Assembly: GCF_007570865.1 (NCBI RefSeq)
Contig: NZ_VLPS01000009.1
Location: forward strand, 310,001-374,000
Length of the DNA stretch: 64,000 nt
Direction of reading: 5' to 3'
From: Atlantibacter subterraneus
GTDB lineage: Bacteria > Pseudomonadota > Gammaproteobacteria > Enterobacterales > Enterobacteriaceae
The notes under the pieces: model-generated
The model's database searches: none
What the model was told of the DNA's origin: nothing
What the model saw: only the letters and a program-made list of their open reading frames with translations
Shown: one piece after another, positions 58,461-64,000 of the stretch
How the letters are laid out: each line of letters begins with the position of its first letter
Numbering within the stretch: position 1 is the first letter of the stretch
Made by a program: the position numbers and the translations under genes

Positions 58461-59783
58461 TCAATCAAAACGCAGCTGCGGCACCACTTCTTTGACCTGC
58501 GCCAGGTAATCCGAACGGTCTTTACCGGTCAGGCCCTCAGAGCGCGGCAGTTTAGCCGTCAGCGGGTTTACCGCCTGTTGGTTGATCCACATTTCGAAAT
58601 GCAGGTGCGGACCGGTGGAGCGCCCGGTATTGCCCGACAGCGCAATGCGATCGCCGCGTTTCACTTTCTGGCCCGGTTTCACCAGCAGCTTTTTCAGGTG
58701 CATATAGCGCGTGGTGTAGGTACGACCATGACGCACGGCGACGTAATACCCTGCCGCGCCGCTGCGTTTGGCGACCACAACTTCGCCGTCACCCACTGCC
58801 AGCACCGGCGTACCCTGCGGCATCGCAAAGTCCACGCCTCTGTGCGGCGCAACGCGGCCCGTCACCGGGTTGAGGCGACGCGGGTTAAAGTTGGAAGAGA
58901 CGCGGAACTGTTTCACCGTTGGGAAACGCATAAAGCCTTTCGCCAGCCCGGAGCCGTTGCGGTCGTAGAATTTCCCGTCTTCAGCGCGCACCGCGTAGTA
59001 ATCTTTGCCGCTGGAGCGTAAACGCACGCCCAGCAGCTGGCTCTGCTCGCGCTTGCCGTCGAGCATTTCGCGCGACATCAGCACCGAGAACTCATCGCCT
59101 TTTTTCAGCTTGCGGAAGTCCATCTGCCACTGCATGGCTTTGATCACCGCGCTGATTTCGCTGCTGGTTAATCCGGCGTCTTTGGCGCTGGCGACAAAGC
59201 TGCCGCCCACGGTGCCTTTCAGCACGTTGTTAACCCAGTCGCCTTCGGCAATTTCGCTGCTCATTTTAAACCCGCCGTCGACGCGGTCGTAGGTGCGGGT
59301 TTCACGGCGCGACATCTCCCAGGTCAGGCGTTGCAGTTCGCCTCCCGGGGTTAAGGTCCAGGAGATTTGCTGACCGATTTTCAAATTGCGCAGGTCTTTA
59401 TCGACGTTTGCCAGGGTGCTGATATCACCCATATCAATGCCGTACTGGTTGAGTACGCTGCTCAGCGTATCGCCGGTAGAAACCACATATTCGTGAACCC
59501 CGGTTTCGCCTGCGGTTTTATCATCCAGCTCGTCCTGCGGGATGGATTCATCCTCTTCCGGCGGAGCCTGGTCGATAGGTTCACTCGCTTCCGGCAACAG
59601 GGAACGCACTTCGCTTTTTTCGAGCTCGATGGTTTTAACAATCGGCGTGGCTTCGGGGTGATAGATGTACGGCCGCCAGACGGCGACCGCAAGTGTAAGA
59701 AAAGTTAGTGACCCCAACATCACGCGATGGGGGCGTGGCAGGTTATTAAATGCCAGGGCGACAGAGCGGGCTATCTGTTGCAC
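58461..59783 (-). CDS. mepM: murein DD-endopeptidase MepM
   Basis: MepM cuts peptidoglycan cross-links to allow wall growth. The 440-residue protein has an N-terminal membrane anchor (about residues 20-38), a LysM-type segment (YVVSTGDTLSSVLNQYGID), and a C-terminal M23 peptidase domain with zinc motifs HRGVDFAMPQGTP and HLHFEMWIN. It starts 15 bases after znuA, so zinc limitation may also affect it. Confidence 0.95.
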   Translation of the reverse strand: MQQIARSVALAFNNLPRPHRVMLGSLTFLTLAVAVWRPYIYHPEATPIVKTIELEKSEVRSLLPEASEPIDQAPPEEDESIPQDELDDKTAGETGVHEYVVSTGDTLSSVLNQYGIDMGDISTLANVDKDLRNLKIGQQISWTLTPGGELQRLTWEMSRRETRTYDRVDGGFKMSSEIAEGDWVNNVLKGTVGGSFVASAKDAGLTSSEISAVIKAMQWQMDFRKLKKGDEFSVLMSREMLDGKREQSQLLGVRLRSSGKDYYAVRAEDGKFYDRNGSGLAKGFMRFPTVKQFRVSSNFNPRRLNPVTGRVAPHRGVDFAMPQGTPVLAVGDGEVVVAKRSGAAGYYVAVRHGRTYTTRYMHLKKLLVKPGQKVKRGDRIALSGNTGRSTGPHLHFEMWINQQAVNPLTAKLPRSEGLTGKDRSDYLAQVKEVVPQLRFD

Positions 59784-59798
59784 GTATTCACTTCCTCG

Positions 59799-60743
59799 TT
59801 AATCTCCTTTCAGGCAGCTCGCATACTGGTTTGCCAACTGGGTCAGGAAGTCGCTATAGCTGTCCTTGCCCAATTTCACCTCAGTTCCCAGCGGATCGAG
59901 TGTTCCCATACGAACAGACGTCCCCCTGGCAACGGCTTCGATTACCGCTGGCCTGAATTGTGGCTCAGCAAAAACGCAGGTTGCTTTTTGCTCAACCAAC
60001 TGTGTTCTGATTTCATGTAAACGCTGGGCACCAGGCTGGATTTCAGGGTTAACGGTAAAGTGACCCAGGGGCGTAAGACCGTAGTGTTTTTCATAGTAAC
60101 CGTAGGCGTCATGAAAAACGAAGTACCCCTTCCCTTTCAACGGTGCCAGCTCATCGCGAACCTGCTTATCGGTTTGGGCTAATTGTGCCTCAAAGTGCTG
60201 CAGATTGGCGTCTAGTTTGGCCTTACTTTGCGGCATAAGTTCCACTAATTTTCCATGGATTGCAACCGCTGAGGCCCGCGCAATCTCAGGCGAAAGCCAA
60301 ATATGCATGTTATATTCACCGTGATGGTGATCGTGGTCACTGTTTTCTGCGCCGTGATCGTGTCCGTGCTCATCGTCATGGTCATGATCTTCACCTTTCA
60401 TGAGCAGCGGTTTCACGTCAGGCAGTTCGCCCATAGTGACCTTTTTTTGCTCGGGGAACTGGCTGACCTGCTTTTGCATGAAGGCTTCCATGCCCGGGCC
60501 AATCCAGACAACTAAGTCTGCGTTTTGTAAGCGTTTTACATCAGACGGGCGCAGCGCATAATCATGCTCGGAGGCACCATCGGGAAGTAATACTTCTGTA
60601 TCAGTCACCCCATCGGCTATGGCTGAAGCGATAAATCCCAGGGGTTTAAGCGAAGCGACGACCGCCGCCTGCGCATTTGCCACAACTCCACCCCATACGG
60701 CTGCTGAAAGTGCAGCGCAAAGAAACGTCTTTTTATGTAACAT
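59799..60743 (-). CDS. znuA: zinc ABC transporter substrate-binding protein ZnuA
   Basis: ZnuA captures Zn2+ in the periplasm and delivers it to ZnuB. The 314-residue protein has a signal peptide, and a His/Asp-rich loop at about residues 118-145. Conserved ligand segments include [22 protein letters not shown] and [10 protein letters not shown]. It is divergent from znuCB across a Zur box. Confidence 0.97.
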   Translation of the reverse strand: MLHKKTFLCAALSAAVWGGVVANAQAAVVASLKPLGFIASAIADGVTDTEVLLPDGASEHDYALRPSDVKRLQNADLVVWIGPGMEAFMQKQVSQFPEQKKVTMGELPDVKPLLMKGEDHDHDDEHGHDHGAENSDHDHHHGEYNMHIWLSPEIARASAVAIHGKLVELMPQSKAKLDANLQHFEAQLAQTDKQVRDELAPLKGKGYFVFHDAYGYYEKHYGLTPLGHFTVNPEIQPGAQRLHEIRTQLVEQKATCVFAEPQFRPAVIEAVARGTSVRMGTLDPLGTEVKLGKDSYSDFLTQLANQYASCLKGD

Positions 60744-60773
60744 TATTTAACTATCCGTCGTTAATCGGCTCGG

Positions 60774-60794
60774 GAATGTGATATTATAACATTC
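60774..60794. promoter_or_regulatory. Zur box between znuA and znuC
   Basis: GAATGTGATATTATAACATTC closely matches the Zur operator and is centred between the divergent genes, so one site can repress both in zinc-replete cells. Confidence 0.88.
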
Positions 60795-60821
60795 GATAAC
60801 TTCTGCAACGCTTAATTTCTC

Positions 60822-61577
60822 ATGACGAATTTAGTTTCACTGGAAAATGTCTCCGTCTCGTTTGGACAGCGCCGCGTGCTGTCCGACGTGTCGCTCGGCC
60901 TGAAGCCGGGCCGGATCCTGACTCTGCTCGGCCCGAATGGCGCAGGTAAATCCACGCTGGTGCGCGTGGTATTAGGGCTGGTAGCACCCGACGAAGGGGT
61001 CATCAAGCGTGACCGCAACCTGCGCATCGGCTATGTGCCGCAAAAGCTGCACCTCGATGCCACCCTGCCGCTGACGGTCAGCCGCTTTATGCGTCTGCGC
61101 CCCGGCGCACGCAAGCAGGATATTTTGCCCGCGCTCAAGCGCGTGCAGGCCGGGCACCTGATCGATGCACCGATGCAAAAATTATCTGGCGGTGAAAACC
61201 AGCGAGTTTTACTGGCGCGGGCGTTGCTCAATCAGCCGCAACTGCTGGTGCTGGATGAGCCAACCCAGGGCGTGGACGTCAATGGCCAGGTGGCGCTGTA
61301 CGATCTGATCGACAAACTGCGCTGCGAGCTGGATTGCGCGGTGCTGATGGTATCCCACGACTTGCATCTGGTGATGGCGAAAACCGACGACGTGCTGTGC
61401 CTGAACCACCATATCTGCTGCTCCGGCACGCCGGAAGTGGTGTCGATGCACCCGGAATTTATTTCGATGTTCGGCCCGCGCGGCGCGGAACAACTGGGCA
61501 TCTATCGCCACCATCATAATCATCGCCACGACCTCCAGGGTCGGATTGTCCTGCGTCGGGGAAATGGTCACTCATGA
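60822..61577 (+). CDS. znuC: zinc ABC transporter ATPase ZnuC
   Basis: ZnuC powers zinc import. The 251-residue protein has Walker [10 protein letters not shown], signature [15 protein letters not shown] and Walker [13 protein letters not shown], and a His-rich C-terminus ([10 protein letters not shown]). Its stop overlaps the znuB start as ATGA. Confidence 0.97.
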   Translation: MTNLVSLENVSVSFGQRRVLSDVSLGLKPGRILTLLGPNGAGKSTLVRVVLGLVAPDEGVIKRDRNLRIGYVPQKLHLDATLPLTVSRFMRLRPGARKQDILPALKRVQAGHLIDAPMQKLSGGENQRVLLARALLNQPQLLVLDEPTQGVDVNGQVALYDLIDKLRCELDCAVLMVSHDLHLVMAKTDDVLCLNHHICCSGTPEVVSMHPEFISMFGPRGAEQLGIYRHHHNHRHDLQGRIVLRRGNGHS

Positions 61578-62359
61578 TTGAATTATTACTGCCCGGCTGG
61601 TTTGCCGGGATGCTGCTGGCATGCGCCGCGGGTCCGCTCGGTTCGTTTGTGGTCTGGCGTCGCATGTCCTATTTTGGCGATACCCTCGCCCACGCCTCGC
61701 TGCTGGGCGTTGCCTTTGGTCTGCTGCTGAACGTCAATCCGTTTTACGCGGTGATCGCCGTGACGCTGCTGCTGGCGGTGGGGTTAGTGATTCTGGAAAA
61801 ACGCCCGCACCTGGCAATTGATACCCTGCTGGGGATCATGGCACACAGCGCACTGTCGCTGGGCCTGGTGGTGGTGAGCCTGATGTCCAATATCCGGGTG
61901 GATTTGATGGCCTATCTGTTTGGCGATCTGCTGTCGGTCACCCCGGCGGATATTATTTCCATCGCTATCGGCGTGGCGGTTGTAATCGCGGTGCTGGCGT
62001 GGCAGTGGCGCAGCCTGCTGGCGATGACCATCAGCCCGGATCTGGCTTTTGTCGACGGCGTTAAGCTCCAGCGCGTAAAAATGCTGCTGATGCTGGTCAC
62101 GGCGTTAACGATTGGCGTAGCGATGAAGTTTGTCGGGGCGCTGATTATCACGTCGCTGCTGATTATTCCGGCGGCCACCGCGCGGCGTTTTGCCCGCACC
62201 CCGGAGCAGATGGCGGGTATTGCCGTGGTGATCGGCATGATCGCCGTGACCGGCGGGCTGACCTTCTCGGCATTTTACGATACACCCGCAGGCCCGTCGG
62301 TGGTGCTGGCGGCGGCGCTGATGTTTATTCTCACCATGATGAAGAAAAGCGCGGCGTAA
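61574..62359 (+). CDS. znuB: zinc ABC transporter permease ZnuB
   Basis: The 261-residue protein is the ABC-3 family permease of the zinc importer, with about eight membrane helices and the conserved segments [18 protein letters not shown] and [20 protein letters not shown]. Translation is coupled to znuC by a four-base overlap. Confidence 0.97.
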   Translation: MIELLLPGWFAGMLLACAAGPLGSFVVWRRMSYFGDTLAHASLLGVAFGLLLNVNPFYAVIAVTLLLAVGLVILEKRPHLAIDTLLGIMAHSALSLGLVVVSLMSNIRVDLMAYLFGDLLSVTPADIISIAIGVAVVIAVLAWQWRSLLAMTISPDLAFVDGVKLQRVKMLLMLVTALTIGVAMKFVGALIITSLLIIPAATARRFARTPEQMAGIAVVIGMIAVTGGLTFSAFYDTPAGPSVVLAAALMFILTMMKKSAA

Positions 62360-62360
62360 T

Positions 62361-62388
62361 AAAAAGGGCGGAAATTTCCGCCCTGTTT
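62361..62388. terminator. bidirectional terminator between znuB and ruvB
   Basis: The perfect stem GGGCGGAAATTTCCGCCC (62366-62383) has a five-A run before it and TGTTT after it. Confidence 0.82.
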
Positions 62389-62391
62389 ACC

Positions 62392-63402
62392 TCACGGCAT
62401 CGCCGGAGGCGTGATCCCGAAATGCTGCCAGGCGCGCACCGTCGCCATTCGGCCACGCGGCGTGCGCTGTAAAAAACCCTGCTGGATCAGGAAGGGTTCC
62501 AGCACATCTTCGATGGTTTCCCGCTCTTCGCCGATTGCTGCCGCCAGGTTATCCAGGCCCACCGGCCCGCCGAAAAACTTATCAATAATCGCCAGCAGCA
62601 GCTTGCGGTCCATATAGTCGAAGCCTTCGGCGTCAACGTTAAGCATATCCAGCGCCTGGGACGCCACGTCCTGGGAAATCACCCCGTTATGGCGCACCTC
62701 CGCGAAATCCCGCACCCGGCGCAGCAGGCGGTTGGCAATACGCGGCGTGCCGCGCGCGCGCTTCGCCACTTCCAGCGCCCCCTCGTTGCTCATATCAAGG
62801 CCCATATGCTGAGCGCTGCGATTAACGATGTGCTGCAAATCCGCGACCTGATAAAACTCCAGCCGCTGCACAATGCCGAAACGATCGCGCAGCGGCGACG
62901 TCAGCGACCCGGCGCGGGTGGTCGCACCAATCAGGGTAAACGGCGGCAGGTCGATTTTGATGGAACGGGCCGCCGGGCCTTCGCCAATCATAATATCCAG
63001 CTGGTAATCTTCCATCGCCGGATACAGCACCTCTTCCACCACTGGCGACAGGCGGTGGATCTCGTCGATAAACAGCACGTCGTGCGGTTCAAGATTGGTG
63101 AGCATGGCGGCGAGATCGCCTGCTTTTTCCAGCACCGGGCCGGAGGTGGTGCGCAGATTAACGCCCAGCTCATTGGCGACGATACCGGCCAGGGTGGTTT
63201 TACCTAACCCCGGCGGGCCGAAAATCAGCAAGTGATCCAGCGCATCGCCGCGCAGCCTGGCCGCCTGGATAAAGATTTCCATCTGCGAACGCACCTGCGG
63301 CTGGCCGATATACTCTTCCAGCAGCTTCGGGCGGATGGCCCGGTCTATGATCTCTTCCTGGGTTATGTTCGCAGCGGAAACCAGGCGGTCTGCTTCTATC
63401 AT
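62392..63402 (-). CDS. ruvB: Holliday junction branch migration motor RuvB
   Basis: RuvB is the hexameric AAA+ motor that drives branch migration with RuvA and RuvC. The 336-residue protein has Walker [13 protein letters not shown], Walker [11 protein letters not shown] and sensor [16 protein letters not shown], and a C-terminal winged helix. It follows ruvA by eight bases. Confidence 0.97.
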   Translation of the reverse strand: MIEADRLVSAANITQEEIIDRAIRPKLLEEYIGQPQVRSQMEIFIQAARLRGDALDHLLIFGPPGLGKTTLAGIVANELGVNLRTTSGPVLEKAGDLAAMLTNLEPHDVLFIDEIHRLSPVVEEVLYPAMEDYQLDIMIGEGPAARSIKIDLPPFTLIGATTRAGSLTSPLRDRFGIVQRLEFYQVADLQHIVNRSAQHMGLDMSNEGALEVAKRARGTPRIANRLLRRVRDFAEVRHNGVISQDVASQALDMLNVDAEGFDYMDRKLLLAIIDKFFGGPVGLDNLAAAIGEERETIEDVLEPFLIQQGFLQRTPRGRMATVRAWQHFGITPPAMP

Positions 63403-63410
63403 CCGTTACC

Positions 63411-64000
63411 TCACAATGCCGCGCGTAATGCTTCGCGGATAAGGGTTTCGCTGTCCGCATCAGGACGCGCCAGTTTGCTCACCATACGGCTCGCTTCCTG
63501 CGGTTTATAACCCAACGCCACCAGCGCGGCAACGGCTTCCGCTTCGGCATCGTCTTTGGCCGGGCTGGCAGGCGACGTGAGCACCAGATCGGCAGCCGGG
63601 GTAAACAGGTCGCCATGCAGGCCTTTGAAGCGGTCTTTCATTTCCACCACCAGACGTTCGGCGGTTTTCTTGCCGATGCCCGGCAGCTTTACCAGCGCCG
63701 CAGGCTCTTCGCGCTCGACGGCGTTAACGAACTGCTGGGCCGACATGCCGGAAAGGATCGCCAGCGCCAGTTTCGGGCCAACACCATTCACTTTGATTAA
63801 TTCGCGGAACAGGGTGCGCTCCTGCTTATTATTGAAGCCGAACAGCAGTTGCGCGTCTTCGCGCACCACGAAATGGGTAAACACCACCGCTTCCTGGCCC
63901 GTCTCCGGGAGCTCATAAAAGCAGGTCATCGGCATATGCACTTCATAACCGACACCGCCCGCTTCCAGTAATACCAGCGGGGGTTGTTTTTCCAGAACGA
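63411..64000 (-). CDS. ruvA: Holliday junction-binding protein RuvA, 5' end outside the window
   Basis: RuvA binds four-way junctions and loads RuvB. The frame is open from the window edge to the stop at 63411. By comparison with the 203-residue E. coli protein only about eight N-terminal residues are missing; the visible part begins [19 protein letters not shown]. The helix-hairpin-helix segments [14 protein letters not shown] and [16 protein letters not shown] are present. The LexA box expected upstream is not in the window. Confidence 0.96.
   Translation of the reverse strand, partial: VLEKQPPLVLLEAGGVGYEVHMPMTCFYELPETGQEAVVFTHFVVREDAQLLFGFNNKQERTLFRELIKVNGVGPKLALAILSGMSAQQFVNAVEREEPAALVKLPGIGKKTAERLVVEMKDRFKGLHGDLFTPAADLVLTSPASPAKDDAEAEAVAALVALGYKPQEASRMVSKLARPDADSETLIREALRAAL

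Noticed and set aside
1-64000. CRISPR arrays, tRNA or rRNA genes, insertion sequences, prophage
   Set aside because: I found no spaced direct repeats, cloverleaf sequences, transposase or phage structural genes, or target-site duplications.

Overview
The window is chromosomal DNA of a member of the Enterobacteriaceae. Nearly every gene has a clear E. coli K-12 counterpart in the K-12 order from rnd to ruvA. Sequence divergence, the min operon lying directly beside rnd (the two are far apart in K-12) and the absence of yoaC exclude E. coli itself. An Enterobacter/Kosakonia/Klebsiella-like genus fits best, but I do not assign a species.

Layout. 1-2.6 kb: 5' part of a lytic transglycosylase gene, ycgL, and the division-site operon minCDE. 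2.6-9 kb: rnd, fadD, the lipoprotein gene yeaY, tsaB and the helicase gene yoaA, all on the minus strand. 9.1-12.1 kb: RidA-like yoaB, then an AT-rich accessory island. The island has a Tat-exported beta-helix protein with GH28-like motifs and, divergent from it, an unrecognised 142-residue protein. 12.1-19.1 kb: yoaH, pabB, nudL, sdaA, pdeD and yoaE, the last behind a strongly structured leader. 19.5-24.6 kb: the mannose PTS operon manXYZ, yobD, and the manganese exporter mntP with two MntR boxes, a Fur box and a yybP-ykoY riboswitch; then rlmA. 24.7-29 kb: cspC/yobF, yebO, mgrB, yobH, kdgR and yebQ. 29-39 kb: envelope and RNA genes htpX, prc, proQ, msrC, letA-letB and rsmF. 39-43 kb: yebV, yebW and pphA, an intergenic RNA region (SdsR/RyeA plus a new sRNA candidate), and the copper-type cluster yobA-yebZ-yebY. 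43-49.6 kb: holE, yobB, exoX, ptrB, yebE, yebF, LexA-controlled yebG and PurR-controlled purT. 49.6-56.6 kb: the Entner-Doudoroff/pentose-phosphate block eda, edd, zwf, hexR and pykA. 57-64 kb: a small membrane protein, lpxM, mepM, the Zur-controlled znuA/znuCB zinc importer, ruvB and most of ruvA.

The genes form coherent control units. fadD has a FadR-like site, mntP is controlled by Mn and Fe sensors, znuABC by Zur, and yebG by LexA. HexR sits beside the zwf promoter that it probably controls through a palindrome there. KdgR and GntR probably govern hexuronate and gluconate entry into edd-eda.

Most of the window is conserved core genome. The least explained parts are the AT-rich island at 9.5-12.0 kb, the structured yoaE leader, a candidate sRNA next to SdsR, a nitrilase-fold protein lacking two catalytic residues, and the AT-rich pykA-lpxM gap with a small membrane protein. 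I saw no tRNA, rRNA, CRISPR array, insertion sequence or prophage.
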